Notes: generated by a model from the letters alone, not told the origin. DNA of 64,000 bases from an uncultured Candidatus Poseidoniales archaeon (GCA_905182515.1 CAJJBW010000006.1:1-64000); one strand, 5' to 3'; counted from the stretch's first letter, positions 1-10,257 are shown. Translations and numbers: made by a program.

Positions 1-48
<48 letters not shown>

Positions 49-60
49 TGGTGAATATAG

Positions 61-453
61 ATGGTTGCAAATAAAATCACTAAACTAATTATAATTAGTA
101 TTTCTATGTTATCGATTTTAGTTTTAATGTTTCTAACCGTAGACCCAGAAATTCAATATTCAGTAGATGAAGTGATGGCTAATCCTGAAAAATTTGAAAA
201 TATAGATATATTCATGCGTGGAGAAGTAGATAATTCTAGTCTACTATCGGAGTCTAGTGTTTTCACTATATCAGGAGTTTATCACGGCATATTGGTGGAT
301 TATTCAGGCGCTTCATTACCTGATGGTTTTCAAGAAGGATTAACTGTAGCCGTAAAAGGTAAATTAGTTCAAGTTAATGATGATTGGAAAATACTTGCAT
401 CTGAAATTATTACGGGTTGCCCATCTAAATATGAAACAATTGACAATTCATAG
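61..453 (+). CDS. ccmE: CcmE-type cytochrome c maturation heme chaperone
   Basis: A 130-residue protein with an N-terminal membrane anchor (about residues 8-26) followed by a small OB-fold domain. The pattern 'DEVMANPE..ENIDIFMRGEV' and later 'GLTVAVKGKLVQ' matches the CcmE family, which holds heme covalently on the outer face of the membrane and passes it to apocytochrome c. The heme-binding site near the C terminus reads C120-P-S-K-Y124, the CXXXY form known from archaea and some deltaproteobacteria, instead of the HXXXY of classical CcmE. A GGTGA ribosome site precedes the ATG. No other ccm gene is in view; partners may lie upstream of the window. Confidence 0.8.
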   Translation: MVANKITKLIIISISMLSILVLMFLTVDPEIQYSVDEVMANPEKFENIDIFMRGEVDNSSLLSESSVFTISGVYHGILVDYSGASLPDGFQEGLTVAVKGKLVQVNDDWKILASEIITGCPSKYETIDNS

Positions 454-492
454 GATGGATTAATTGATACGTTAAGCCTTCATGGAGACAAC

Positions 493-804
493 GGGCTAGG
501 GGGAGCGTTGACGTGTTCTATAATTCACAAATCGTCGAAAATGGTGACCTGAAGTTCGAGGGCGGCGTAGACGAGCAATCGATGTCTCATCAGTTAACGA
601 CGATGTTTCGCCCCCAAGAGATCCATGTTGGTAGAATTTGCTTCCGAAGGGAAGTAATGACTACCTTACACCTGGGAACCAGGTCAGGCGCGGAAGCGAG
701 CAGCCCGACTAGGAATAATGGATGCCTTGGGATAGCGGAGTTGAGGAGATTGATGATATAGCATCTTTAGTAACGTACGTCCACCGAGAACATGCCCACC
801 CTAC
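493..804 (+). ncRNA. Signal recognition particle RNA (archaeal 7S/SRP RNA)
   Basis: A stretch markedly richer in GC than its surroundings. It contains the universal SRP helix 8 signature at about 679-706: ACCAGGTCAGG, a GGAA tetraloop, then AGCAGCC. The ends can pair as in archaeal SRP RNA: TAGGG at 497-501 with CCCTA at 799-803, and bases 510-519 with 787-796. The length of about 310 nt is typical. A T-rich tract (808-813) follows and could end transcription. The RNA scaffolds SRP19 and SRP54 for co-translational targeting. The exact 5' and 3' ends are inferred from pairing. The convergent EVE-domain gene ends at its 3' edge. Confidence 0.92.
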
Positions 805-1268
805 AAATTTTTTATTCCACTTAAATTACAAATTACTTTAAAATACTTTTCTGGAACAGGTTGTACTGATAATCTGCTCCCTTTCCTTAACAATGGCATA
901 CCCTCCAACATCGGATTTTCTCTCATTTCGGGTAAACCTATCTCTCGTGTTTTAATTATAGGTTCTATATCTACCATAAACCATCTAGGCTCTTCAGGGT
1001 TAGATTTTTCATCATAATATTTTGAATTAGAATCCCATGATGTAAAATCACCGTATGATTCTTTACATACTTTTGCTATTCCTGCAATATGTGGAGGTTT
1101 ACAATTCGAATGATAGAATAATACTAAATCTCCTAATTTCATTTCGTCTCTCATAATATTCCTTGCTTGATAATTTCTAACTCCATCCCAATGAGTACTT
1201 CCGTCAGTAACTAATTGATTCCAAGGATAGCCGTCTAACTCACTTTTCATCAACCAATACTTAACCAT
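801..1268 (-). CDS. EVE domain protein (THYN1-like)
   Basis: The start 'MVKYWLMKSE' is the hallmark opening of EVE-domain proteins (thymocyte nuclear protein 1 family), a PUA-related fold that binds modified bases in DNA or RNA. Further family features are 'WDGVRNYQARN', 'MKLGDLVLFYHS' and 'IAGIAKV'. The reading frame is open for 15 more codons upstream (to 1313), but that would overlap the preceding gene, and the family motif begins at the methionine at 1268, so I place the start there. It follows the RND exporter on the same strand. The specific ligand cannot be told from sequence. Confidence 0.85.
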   Translation of the reverse strand: MVKYWLMKSELDGYPWNQLVTDGSTHWDGVRNYQARNIMRDEMKLGDLVLFYHSNCKPPHIAGIAKVCKESYGDFTSWDSNSKYYDEKSNPEEPRWFMVDIEPIIKTREIGLPEMRENPMLEGMPLLRKGSRLSVQPVPEKYFKVICNLSGIKNL

Positions 1269-1306
1269 GTATTCCTCAAGATGAACTTGTACATCAATGT
1301 TATTAC

Positions 1307-4237
1307 TTACCATGCATCTTCAGTATTACCAAATATTAATGCCGCATCAATTACATCTATCTCTTCCCTTACAATTGCTCTTCTTATGCCAGCGCTTTTT
1401 ACCATATTTTCCACTCCACCAGTTAAACCCCAATTCATTTTAACAAATAACGCATATATTGCTGGTAAGAGTAGCAATGCAGATAAAGCTGCAATTATCA
1501 GTAGTACAATTATAACTATTACAAACGGTTTAATAGCCGGTATTGGTATTAAGAACGCACAGGACATACCTGCAGCTGTCACGGTAGTTGCTTCAAACAA
1601 ACTCATGCCAGTACTCGCACAAGCGGTTTTAATTGCATCTAAAGATCCTCCTAATTCCTTCACCCTATTGGCTATATGAATTGAGAAATCTACACCAACT
1701 CCAACAAGAATCGAACCTATCATTACAGTTACTAAATTTAATGGAACTCCATTAGAATCCATGACTATCCATTGCATTCCAACCGTGAATCCAACTGGTA
1801 CTGTTGTCAATAAAGCATAACGTAAATCTCTGAATACCAAAGCTAATGTGAGCACTGTGAATCCTAGGGCGAAAAATAATGATGTCCATTGTGACCCCAC
1901 AATCATTTTATTTATTTCAATTGTAATTGGTGCAACTCCAATGAGGTTAGTCGCATCAATTGAATTTTCACTTTTTCCTGCAGCATCAGTCTTTAGATTT
2001 ATTTGATTGACAGCAACAGATGTAGATTTACTGTCTATAAATGGCATATCGATATATATCAAATTTTTATCGAAATCTGAAGATATGAAGAATTCTCTCA
2101 TTTCATCTGTTAGTGTGTTATAGAATACATATAATAAGAAATTTTGGATTTGGCGCCCCCCATCATCTTCTTGTGCATCTAAAGTATCGAGAGCAGCCCA
2201 AAAAGATGCATTTCCAGAAGCCTCTCTATCGAATATTAACTCTGCTGCATCATCTATTGCATCTGGTAACGGTACATTATCCAATACGTCTAATATTGGT
2301 GTACCAGAAACGTTTACTCCAACTGCTATAGCTTTCATTAAGAAAACTACAGATACTGCACTAGTGTTTTCAATACGATCACACTCGGCTGCTAATTTCT
2401 CTATACTCTCTAAATTTCCATAAGGATGTTCTGCTGTAAATGAAAATGACGGCTCTGCTCCAATTGGTGCTTTTACAAGTATGAAACCCGGCTGGCCAGA
2501 TTCAAACTCGTCTGAATATACTTTCATTTTTTTTACCGCACCTACTTCTTCTGGGGCCATGTCTAACAAATCTATATTTTCTTCAATATTTTGTCTAGAT
2601 ATTCCTGCTGATATTAACATTAATAATAAAAATACTGATAAACTGACTTTAGTCCAATTGACAGGTATCTGAACTGCTTTCATAAATAATTTAGGAGGAG
2701 GATGAGAGGGTTTTTTAAGATCAAGTAATAATGTTAAATTTGGAACCATTAACATAGTCATAATGTATACTACCACTATCCCTCCTGCTAATGACCAACC
2801 TACTGTTTGAATGGGCCTCATTGGAGTAAAAACTAGAGAAACAAATCCAATAATTGTCGTCATTGCAGATAAAAATACAGCCTTGCCTGTAGAATTTAAT
2901 GCTTCTTCTATTTTTTCTCTAGGGTTTCCTTTAGCTTCTGCATATCTATTTGTTATGTGCAATCCATATGATACACCCAATGCTAATACAATTGGCCCAA
3001 CAATAATTACAGTCATCGTTACTTCATAATTAGAAAATCCAATTATTCCTAATGTAATCCAAACTGAACATAACGTTGGTAGCCCAGATATTATCACTAC
3101 CTTGATTCCCTGAACGAATCTAATTCTTCCAGTTTGTAATAAATCACAATGGAATAAAAATAGGCCAAATGCAACAGCGAGTGCTCCAACTGGAAAAACT
3201 GTCCAAAATAGCTTAAATGATTCTTCTGTAATCGCGTTCGTCAAAGGTGTAGGGCCAGTCAATGTCATTGATAAATTGCGGTCTTCCCATTTATTTTCTA
3301 TTGAGATTTTATCAATTTCAAGTTGAGTTCTATCAATAATTCCACTTATTCCTCCTTCATCATCTACTCCGTCTCCATCTTTGTCTAAATTATCAGATAT
3401 TCCTATTATAATTACTGCTCTATTCCAATGTTTTGCAGATATATTTACTAAATTACCTGCAGCATCAAATGTCCCTACATCTCTTACTAGTTTATCTAAC
3501 GCATTTTGAGGCATTTCTTCTAGAATTCTATCTATTCTGTCTTGTTCTTCCGGAATTGCATAATTTCCAATAAGATCAGACTGTGCATCTATAGTTTCAT
3601 TTGCAGTATCTGATAAATCTTGATTACCAGTAGCATCTGCTAAACCATTAAAAAATGCTTTTATTAACCTACCACCACTTGAATTAACTTCTTTTACAAC
3701 TGTCGAAATAGATAAAACATAAACAATTGAATCTTTTTCACCGGCATCATTTCTGTGTTTATTTATACTTCTCTCGATTAAATCAATTTGGTCTAAAATT
3801 AATTTTTGAGTTACATTATAATCCTCCGATTCTACATATACTACCATTATATTCGTAGTCCAATTTTCCCCTACTTCCTGAAGGAGATTCTTAGAACTAG
3901 ACGGATTAGTAGATTCTGGTAAATATACTTCCATTTCACCGTTAACGTTCAAAGCCCCTTCTTCATCACACCAAGTAGGTTCATATCCAGTTCGACAATC
4001 GTTTACTCCTGAATGAGTCGTGAAAAAGCCAGTAACTACAAGGCACAAAACGACGGTTAATGCCGGAAACATTGTGAGTAATTTGGTTGAGTTAGTGCCT
4101 CGGAACTTCCTCTTGATATTATTAGAATATTTATTAAAATTTAATACTACAGAATTTGGTTTGCTGCTTCCCATAACCATCTTCCCTAATATATCCTGTA
4201 TGAATGATGTATTCAACCTCTCGTATATATAACTCAC
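1307..4237 (-). CDS. RND superfamily exporter (MMPL/SSD type)
   Basis: A 976-residue polytopic protein with the duplicated RND layout: an N-terminal membrane helix (about residues 53-72), a large extracytoplasmic loop, a five-to-six-helix bundle, a second loop, and a second bundle. The MMPL/sterol-sensing-type signature recurs in both halves: 'GVSYGLHITNRYAEA' and 'GVGVDFSIHIANRVKE'. Members export hydrophobic or amphiphilic molecules using the proton gradient; the substrate is not predictable. The start is GTG at 4237; internal methionines at residues 20 and 22 are alternatives. It is transcribed divergently from the ValRS gene. Confidence 0.88.
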   Translation of the reverse strand: MSYIYERLNTSFIQDILGKMVMGSSKPNSVVLNFNKYSNNIKRKFRGTNSTKLLTMFPALTVVLCLVVTGFFTTHSGVNDCRTGYEPTWCDEEGALNVNGEMEVYLPESTNPSSSKNLLQEVGENWTTNIMVVYVESEDYNVTQKLILDQIDLIERSINKHRNDAGEKDSIVYVLSISTVVKEVNSSGGRLIKAFFNGLADATGNQDLSDTANETIDAQSDLIGNYAIPEEQDRIDRILEEMPQNALDKLVRDVGTFDAAGNLVNISAKHWNRAVIIIGISDNLDKDGDGVDDEGGISGIIDRTQLEIDKISIENKWEDRNLSMTLTGPTPLTNAITEESFKLFWTVFPVGALAVAFGLFLFHCDLLQTGRIRFVQGIKVVIISGLPTLCSVWITLGIIGFSNYEVTMTVIIVGPIVLALGVSYGLHITNRYAEAKGNPREKIEEALNSTGKAVFLSAMTTIIGFVSLVFTPMRPIQTVGWSLAGGIVVVYIMTMLMVPNLTLLLDLKKPSHPPPKLFMKAVQIPVNWTKVSLSVFLLLMLISAGISRQNIEENIDLLDMAPEEVGAVKKMKVYSDEFESGQPGFILVKAPIGAEPSFSFTAEHPYGNLESIEKLAAECDRIENTSAVSVVFLMKAIAVGVNVSGTPILDVLDNVPLPDAIDDAAELIFDREASGNASFWAALDTLDAQEDDGGRQIQNFLLYVFYNTLTDEMREFFISSDFDKNLIYIDMPFIDSKSTSVAVNQINLKTDAAGKSENSIDATNLIGVAPITIEINKMIVGSQWTSLFFALGFTVLTLALVFRDLRYALLTTVPVGFTVGMQWIVMDSNGVPLNLVTVMIGSILVGVGVDFSIHIANRVKELGGSLDAIKTACASTGMSLFEATTVTAAGMSCAFLIPIPAIKPFVIVIIVLLIIAALSALLLLPAIYALFVKMNWGLTGGVENMVKSAGIRRAIVREEIDVIDAALIFGNTEDAW

Positions 4238-4320
4238 AAAATGACCATATTATATTATCAATAATTGACAACGGTCAAGAGTAATTGACTTTGCGACCTA
4301 CTTGTATTGGAGGGCTAATC

Positions 4321-6798
4321 GTGAATAAACCTAAAATTTCAGAAAAGCGATGGTCTATTGATTTAGAAAAAAATATTCAAGAAAACCATTATGAAGAAGT
4401 AGGTAAATGCTACTCATTCGACTCAAATAGTAAAAAAGAATCCTTCGTAATAGATACTCCCCCTCCTTATCCAAGTGGAACCTGGCATATAGGCGCTGTC
4501 GCACAATATAGCATGATAGATGTAATAGCTAGAAGTCAAAGATTATTGGGTAAAGAGGTATTTTTCCCATGGGGAGTAGATAGAAATGGAATAAACATAG
4601 AATTCACAGTAGAAAAAAATACCGGTAAAAAAATGAAGACTTTTGAAAGAGGTAAATTTATTGATTTATGTGCAGAAACTATAGAAAAATATACTCAAGA
4701 GATGAGGAATACTGCTAAAAGGGTTGGATTATCATGTGACTTTGACAAAGAATATCTAACTGATTCACCGGAGTATAGGGCGTTAACACAATCTATCTTT
4801 GTAGAATTATTTAAAAAAGGAGAAATTATAGAGGACCTAAGGCCCAATATTTACGATCCCATTGAAGGAACTACTATCGCAGAAGCTGAAGTCCAAAGAG
4901 TAGAACGTAATACTAAATTATGTGATGTTAAATGGTTAACTGAAGATGATGAAGAGATCATTATCACTACAACCAGGCCGGAAATGATTTGTGCATGCGG
5001 AGTCGTAGTTGTTCACCCAGAAGATGAAAGATATCAAAAAATAATTGGTAAAAACATTAATTTACCTATTGCTGTCAATGAAAGACCTAACTTCGTTCAA
5101 ATTCTTGCTCACCCATCAGTCAAAATGGAATTTGGTAGTGGTGTGTTAATGGTATGTTCTTTTGGAGACCAAAATGATGTCTCGATATTTAGAGAACTTA
5201 GATTAAAGCCTTTTCAGGCTATAGATTTAGATGGAAAAATGACCTTCTTATCTGGAGAACTATCAGGTTTAAATGTATACGATGCTAGAAAAAAGGCCAT
5301 TGAAATTTTAACTAATAATGACAAGATTTCATCAATAATTGAACACAGCCAAGAAATACCAGTAAGTGAAAGGGGTAATAATCCTATAGAAATCATATTG
5401 TTAAAAGAGTGGTATGTACGACAAACTCATATTCAAGAAAGATTATTTGAATTATCAAATGATACAAATTTCATTCCAAAAAGGAATAAACAGTTTTTAA
5501 ACGATTGGATGGACGGTATCTCAATAGATTGGCCTATCAGTAGACGTAGGTGGTATCACACTGAAATACCAATATGGTATTCAGAAGATGGAACCAAAGT
5601 AGTTGTTCCACCATCTGGAATATATGTTAGGCCTTGGGTGGATAAACCTCCAGAAGGTTCTGAAATATTAGATAGACTTACTCGTGATTTCATAGGTCAT
5701 TATTATGAAAATTCTCATCAATTAGGTACTATTAAAGGAGAAGATAAAGTATTTGATACTTGGATGGATTCATCAAATTCCAATCTATATGTATCAGGAT
5801 ATAAAAATAACAAAAAACTATTTTCAAAATCATTTCCTACAGCATTACGTCCTCAAGGGAAAGACATAGTGAGAACTTGGTTATATTATACAATGCTAAA
5901 AAGTGCCCTTCTTTTCGATAAACCCGCTTTTAAAAATATCTGGATTGACGGTTTAGGAATGGATCCTTGGGGTAGGAAAATGTCAAAGTCTCTTGGTAAT
6001 GGAATTGATGCAAATTCGGTTTTAGAATGTGGCGTAGGGGGAAAAACAGGTTCATGGAAAATTAAAGGTCCAAATGGAAAACAAGTTCAACTTAAAGCAA
6101 ATAAGATTGGAAGTGAATGCTTTAGATTATGGAAAGCTTGTGATGCTCAAGTAGGCGACGATTTTCATATTAACCCAGAAGAAATTGAATCTAAATATTT
6201 TGGAGTATTGACTAAAATATTTAATGTAGCTAGGTTTGCAAGCCAATTTGATTCCCCAGAGGATCTAGATAATCCTCCAAATGATTTACCAATTGAAGAT
6301 GTATGGATTTTAAATGAATTTGATGCCGTATTAAACAAAGTTAAGAATGCATGGGAAGAAATTGATATCTATACTGCAGCTCAAACAATAAAGAATTTTA
6401 GTACAGGTATTTTTCCCAGTCACTGGCTTGAAATGGCAAAAACTAGATTGTATGATTATGATATTCATGCTACATGGACCCTCCATAAGATAGTCAGAGA
6501 TACACTGACTATATTTTCTCCCATATGCCCTTTCTTTTCTCATTTCTTGTCTATGAAGTTATACAATACTAGTGCAGTTACACAAACAATATTTCCTCAA
6601 ACAATAATAAAAAAATTACCTTACAATTACGATAACCTAGATGGAATTACTATTCCACTAATGGATTTTAATTCATATATTTGGAAAATTAAAAAGGAAA
6701 ATAATATTTCTCTTAAATCTCCAATATCTGATATTGAAATACCTGAGAATTTAGCCCAATTGAAGGAAGCATTAACAAAAATGCACAACTTAGAGTAA
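4321..6798 (+). CDS. valS: Valyl-tRNA synthetase
   Basis: Class I aminoacyl-tRNA synthetase that charges tRNA-Val. The HIGH motif appears as 'PPYPSGTWHIGA', the editing domain carries 'TTTRPEMICACGVVVVHPED', and the KMSKS loop reads 'GRKMSKSLGNGID'. The 'DTWMDSSNSNL' segment and the overall order fit ValRS rather than IleRS or LeuRS. The 825-residue length is normal for archaeal ValRS. The GTG at 4321 is chosen as start because a GGAGGG ribosome site lies just upstream; a TTG twelve codons earlier is possible but lacks such a site. It is convergent with the following dehydrogenase gene. Confidence 0.93.
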   Translation: MNKPKISEKRWSIDLEKNIQENHYEEVGKCYSFDSNSKKESFVIDTPPPYPSGTWHIGAVAQYSMIDVIARSQRLLGKEVFFPWGVDRNGINIEFTVEKNTGKKMKTFERGKFIDLCAETIEKYTQEMRNTAKRVGLSCDFDKEYLTDSPEYRALTQSIFVELFKKGEIIEDLRPNIYDPIEGTTIAEAEVQRVERNTKLCDVKWLTEDDEEIIITTTRPEMICACGVVVVHPEDERYQKIIGKNINLPIAVNERPNFVQILAHPSVKMEFGSGVLMVCSFGDQNDVSIFRELRLKPFQAIDLDGKMTFLSGELSGLNVYDARKKAIEILTNNDKISSIIEHSQEIPVSERGNNPIEIILLKEWYVRQTHIQERLFELSNDTNFIPKRNKQFLNDWMDGISIDWPISRRRWYHTEIPIWYSEDGTKVVVPPSGIYVRPWVDKPPEGSEILDRLTRDFIGHYYENSHQLGTIKGEDKVFDTWMDSSNSNLYVSGYKNNKKLFSKSFPTALRPQGKDIVRTWLYYTMLKSALLFDKPAFKNIWIDGLGMDPWGRKMSKSLGNGIDANSVLECGVGGKTGSWKIKGPNGKQVQLKANKIGSECFRLWKACDAQVGDDFHINPEEIESKYFGVLTKIFNVARFASQFDSPEDLDNPPNDLPIEDVWILNEFDAVLNKVKNAWEEIDIYTAAQTIKNFSTGIFPSHWLEMAKTRLYDYDIHATWTLHKIVRDTLTIFSPICPFFSHFLSMKLYNTSAVTQTIFPQTIIKKLPYNYDNLDGITIPLMDFNSYIWKIKKENNISLKSPISDIEIPENLAQLKEALTKMHNLE

Positions 6799-6801
6799 TC
6801 A

Positions 6802-7779
6802 TTAATTTAGCTGTGAATGTGGTTTTTTACCCTTAAAATAATCTATTAGTAACGTGGCCATTTCTTCTCCAATTCTTGCTTGGGCTTCAATAGTAGCCGC
6901 ACCTATGTGTGGTGTTCCATGAAAATTTTCATGGTTAATTAAATCATTATTCACTGGTGGCTCAATTTCAAAAACATCCATGGCAGCAGATGATAAAATA
7001 TTATTATTTAATGAATTTAAAACTTCTTCCTCATCGACTATGCCTCCTCTTGCACAATTTATTATATGTCTACCACATTTCACTCCATCATCTCCAATAT
7101 CAGGCATCAATTTTATTCTTTCATCATTAACTAGATGGTATGTATCGTCCGAAAGGTTACAATGTATGGATATGTGTGTACAATTTTTAAAAACATCATC
7201 AACATTATTATGTAATTTACAATTATTATTTTTTGCTATATCTTTTGGTAAATAAGGGTCATAACAGTGTAAATTCATACCTAATATATTTGCAATCTTG
7301 CCTACTCCTTGGGCTATTCTACCAAATCCAATTAAACCTAAATTTTTTCCAGCTAATTCTGTTCCGCGCAATTCCTTCTTAGCCCAATTACCATTTCTTA
7401 AACTACGATCTCCTTTTGGAATATGCCTCACTGAGGACAATAAATGACCAATTGTAAGTTCAACAACACTGTGGGTAGATGATTGAGGCGTATTACATAC
7501 TATGATCCCCATATTAGATGCAGTACTTATGTCAATATTGTCGACACCTACACCTGCTCTGCCAATAAATCCTATACCGCTGTTTTCATTTTTAGAAGAT
7601 ATAATTACTTCTTTTATCAATTTAGTAGCACTTCTAACTACTATCGCGTCATAATTTAGAAGAATTCCGGATTTTAATTCTTCTGGGGAACAATATTTTT
7701 CTACCACATTGTGGCCATTATCTATTAACATTTTTACTGCTTCTTTAGCCATTCCATCTGTTACAAGTATGTTGCCCAT
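6802..7779 (-). CDS. serA: D-3-phosphoglycerate dehydrogenase-like 2-hydroxyacid dehydrogenase
   Basis: NAD-dependent D-2-hydroxyacid dehydrogenase. Visible are the substrate-domain start 'ILVTDGMAKEAV', 'GRAGVGVDNIDI', the Rossmann glycine motif 'GLIGFGRIAQGVG', 'NCARGGIVDE' with the catalytic Arg region, and 'TPHIGAATIEAQ' carrying the catalytic His. At 325 residues it lacks the C-terminal regulatory ACT domain of many SerA proteins, so serine feedback by that route is absent. Best guess is the first step of serine synthesis; a glyoxylate or hydroxypyruvate reductase role is possible. Confidence 0.85.
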   Translation of the reverse strand: MGNILVTDGMAKEAVKMLIDNGHNVVEKYCSPEELKSGILLNYDAIVVRSATKLIKEVIISSKNENSGIGFIGRAGVGVDNIDISTASNMGIIVCNTPQSSTHSVVELTIGHLLSSVRHIPKGDRSLRNGNWAKKELRGTELAGKNLGLIGFGRIAQGVGKIANILGMNLHCYDPYLPKDIAKNNNCKLHNNVDDVFKNCTHISIHCNLSDDTYHLVNDERIKLMPDIGDDGVKCGRHIINCARGGIVDEEEVLNSLNNNILSSAAMDVFEIEPPVNNDLINHENFHGTPHIGAATIEAQARIGEEMATLLIDYFKGKKPHSQLN

Positions 7780-7856
7780 ATAAATTCTGACAGTGTTTAG
7801 TTCAATGAAGTTTGTCTTAAATTGGGTAGTTTATTGTTAATTTAACCGCTTTATTA

Positions 7857-8948
7857 TTGAGTGTGATGTGTCCAGCAGATTACGTGGTTGAATCGTTAGA
7901 GTCTCTATTTACCGCAGTGCTGATTTTGTTAGGTCCAGTTTTTTTAGCCATACCTGTTTCATTTGCATGGCGGTGGTGGGTAGGCATGGAACCAGAACAA
8001 GAAGGTTATAGGGAAAAAGTTCGTACTGTATTAGACTCCGGCATTCCTATTCGGAAATATAGGTCACAATTAGATGCTGAGGCTAGAAAAGTTCATCTTA
8101 ATTCCGATAGGCAAGCCAGAATAGAATCTGATTTGTTACATCCTCTTAGATTACAACATTTTTTACTATTTCCTAGCCTTATTGTTTGGCCATTAGTTGG
8201 ATTATTTGCAGCTATAATAACACTACCAATGATGCCTATGTTACGATTATTGGAATGGATATTAATTAAAAAATCAGTACTATCATGGGTTGCAAGATTA
8301 GTACAAAAACTAACTAGATGGGAAATTATAGGGATACCTCAACTTGATGATGGTGCTAAAGAATTAGATAGAGTCTTAACCTCAATTCATAGAATGCCCA
8401 TAACGGTGTTTTTAGGTTTATTTACTTACTTGATTATTTCATATATGCCACTTAGTGTAAAAAACATTATGTTAGTAAGTGCAATTGTTTATATTTTTCT
8501 AGTCTCATTAATTTCCGTAATCAGAGCAGCTACTGCTAGTGCACTAGTATTCGCAGACCCTACTAATAGAAGATTAATTCCAATGGATACATTTGTTGAA
8601 AATGCTCTTGGACCGTGGGTAGGAGTAGGATTGCTTTTTTTATTATCTAGACAACTAATGTATGGTGGGCAAATTAGAACTGATCCAACATTGTCCGATC
8701 CTGTGGCATTTGCTATTAGTGTATTATTAGTACTCTATACTGCCACAATAATCGGCATAACGGTAGAATTAAGCTTCTTTAGATTAAGGGGTATGTCTGT
8801 CAGGAAGTCGTTTCAAATTCAAATGGTAGAAATATTTAAACCTACTTTATATTTATTTACTAGGCATAAAGGATCACTGAGATTATCTCCAGTTATGCCT
8901 TTATCAGAATGGTTAGAAAATGGAGAAATTTTAGATATAGAAATGTAG
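7857..8948 (+). CDS. Polytopic membrane protein of unknown function
   Basis: I do not recognise this family. The 363-residue protein has an N-terminal hydrophobic segment (about 17-40), a charged cytoplasmic stretch with many Arg/Lys/Glu (40-100), then about five further hydrophobic segments (roughly 103-130, 185-203, 205-225, 250-265, 282-305). The tail is charged. The start is uncertain: TTG (7857), GTG (7863) and ATG (7866) lie close together. It is divergent from the dehydrogenase gene and convergent with ygfZ. Confidence 0.6.
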   Translation: MSVMCPADYVVESLESLFTAVLILLGPVFLAIPVSFAWRWWVGMEPEQEGYREKVRTVLDSGIPIRKYRSQLDAEARKVHLNSDRQARIESDLLHPLRLQHFLLFPSLIVWPLVGLFAAIITLPMMPMLRLLEWILIKKSVLSWVARLVQKLTRWEIIGIPQLDDGAKELDRVLTSIHRMPITVFLGLFTYLIISYMPLSVKNIMLVSAIVYIFLVSLISVIRAATASALVFADPTNRRLIPMDTFVENALGPWVGVGLLFLLSRQLMYGGQIRTDPTLSDPVAFAISVLLVLYTATIIGITVELSFFRLRGMSVRKSFQIQMVEIFKPTLYLFTRHKGSLRLSPVMPLSEWLENGEILDIEM

Positions 8949-8949
8949 A

Positions 8950-9855
8950 TTATATTTGTTGAATTTCAAACTTTATATCATCTTTAGTAATTATAATAGA
9001 GTCTTCAATATATTTGATTGGAATTACTCCTAAATGGACATTGTTTTCATTTTGTTCAAAAGAAGATTTTATTACAATTTTTCCACCTCTCAATATCGAA
9101 TACTTAGATTTTTTTAATGGTAAGTTTGTAGTTATTTTAACAAGTTTTTTATTTATCTTACCTCTACTTTCTATTCTAGCATGAATTTCCTGACCTGGGT
9201 AACATCCTTTATCTAATTTAACAAGATGTTCCATATTTACTTCAAATGGAATGGAATTTTCTATGTCAAAATAATCTACTATTCCTAAATTAATTCTAAT
9301 TTTATCCCATTCACTTGCTTCCATATTTTTAATATTATTATTTTTAAATATTTTTAAAACCTTATCTTCTTCATCAGACGGGATTAAAATATCTAAAATT
9401 TGGTAATTTTTTCCACTGGAAATTGTTAAAATCATATTACCATATTCTGTAAACTTATTATTTACAATACTTTCCTTATTAATTCCACACTGTTTTAGTA
9501 TTGTGTCAATTATATTTCCTATTAATCTATAATGACAAATCCCATTATCTCCATTTGTAATTGTCATTTCTTCATTCCATGGGATTCCAGTTTGAATTAA
9601 TTTTCTTATACTATTTCCATTTTTATTATTATTTGTAATTAGTATTTTTTCTCCAAAATTATATATTTTGAGATAATCAATAATTCTACCGTTTGCATGG
9701 CAAAACAAGGAATCATGTGTACGATATAAATCTGAATCTTCTACTTTACTAGTTATTAACTTTTGAAGGTGAAGTAATGCATTAGCCCCACTGAGGACTG
9801 TTATTGAAGATTCGGATAGAATATATTTTCCATCAGGATACGAAAAACTAGTCAA
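8950..9855 (-). CDS. ygfZ: YgfZ/GcvT-like folate-binding protein
   Basis: A GcvT-fold protein with the diagnostic YgfZ motif K-G-C-Y-P-G-Q-E near residue 215 ('LDKGCYPGQEIHARIESRG'), whose cysteine is functionally essential in the family. YgfZ/IBA57 proteins use tetrahydrofolate and support assembly or repair of certain [4Fe-4S] enzymes. It lies directly downstream of an IscA-like gene on the same strand (16 bp gap), a pairing that mirrors the IBA57-ISCA partnership. The start is a TTG after an AAGGTG-like site; the exact initiation codon is less certain than the domain. Confidence 0.82.
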   Translation of the reverse strand: MTSFSYPDGKYILSESSITVLSGANALLHLQKLITSKVEDSDLYRTHDSLFCHANGRIIDYLKIYNFGEKILITNNNKNGNSIRKLIQTGIPWNEEMTITNGDNGICHYRLIGNIIDTILKQCGINKESIVNNKFTEYGNMILTISSGKNYQILDILIPSDEEDKVLKIFKNNNIKNMEASEWDKIRINLGIVDYFDIENSIPFEVNMEHLVKLDKGCYPGQEIHARIESRGKINKKLVKITTNLPLKKSKYSILRGGKIVIKSSFEQNENNVHLGVIPIKYIEDSIIITKDDIKFEIQQI

Positions 9856-9870
9856 AATAAATTACACACC

Positions 9871-10257
9871 TTAACCGAAAGACTGGCCACAACCACATTC
9901 TCTATCGGCACTGGGATTTTTAATTTGAAATCCTCCACCCATCAAAGTATCTTTGTAATCTAATTCAATCCCATTTAACAATGCACTATCTTTATTATGA
10001 ATAAGTATCGATACTCCATCTACATCAATCCTTTGAAATGTATCATCCTTTGGATCTTCTGTAATTTTCATATCATATAAATATCCTGAACATCCTCCAG
10101 ATTCTGCGCTAATAATTAGAACGTGTGTATCGTCGTCATTATTCATCGAAAGTTTCATTGCATTCCTTGCTGAATCTGTAACGTTTATTTTTACATCTAT
10201 TATTTCTATCTCATTAAAAACTGGTAAAGAAAAACCAGCCCCATCAAGTAATCCCAT
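9871..10257 (-). CDS. IscA/ErpA-type iron-sulfur cluster assembly protein
   Basis: HesB/IscA family A-type carrier. The three metal-binding cysteines are present in the family spacing: one in 'SGGCSGYLYDM' and two in 'DRECGCGQSF' near the C terminus. The protein transfers Fe-S clusters to client enzymes. The 128-residue length includes about 20 extra N-terminal residues before the domain. It is first in a two-gene operon with ygfZ, divergent from fdhD and its molybdoenzyme, which may be one client (inference). Confidence 0.9.
   Translation of the reverse strand: MGLLDGAGFSLPVFNEIEIIDVKINVTDSARNAMKLSMNNDDDTHVLIISAESGGCSGYLYDMKITEDPKDDTFQRIDVDGVSILIHNKDSALLNGIELDYKDTLMGGGFQIKNPSADRECGCGQSFG

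Noticed and set aside
513-761. Open frame of 82 codons on the plus strand
   Set aside because: It lies entirely inside the SRP RNA; the conserved helix 8 motif and end pairing explain the sequence.
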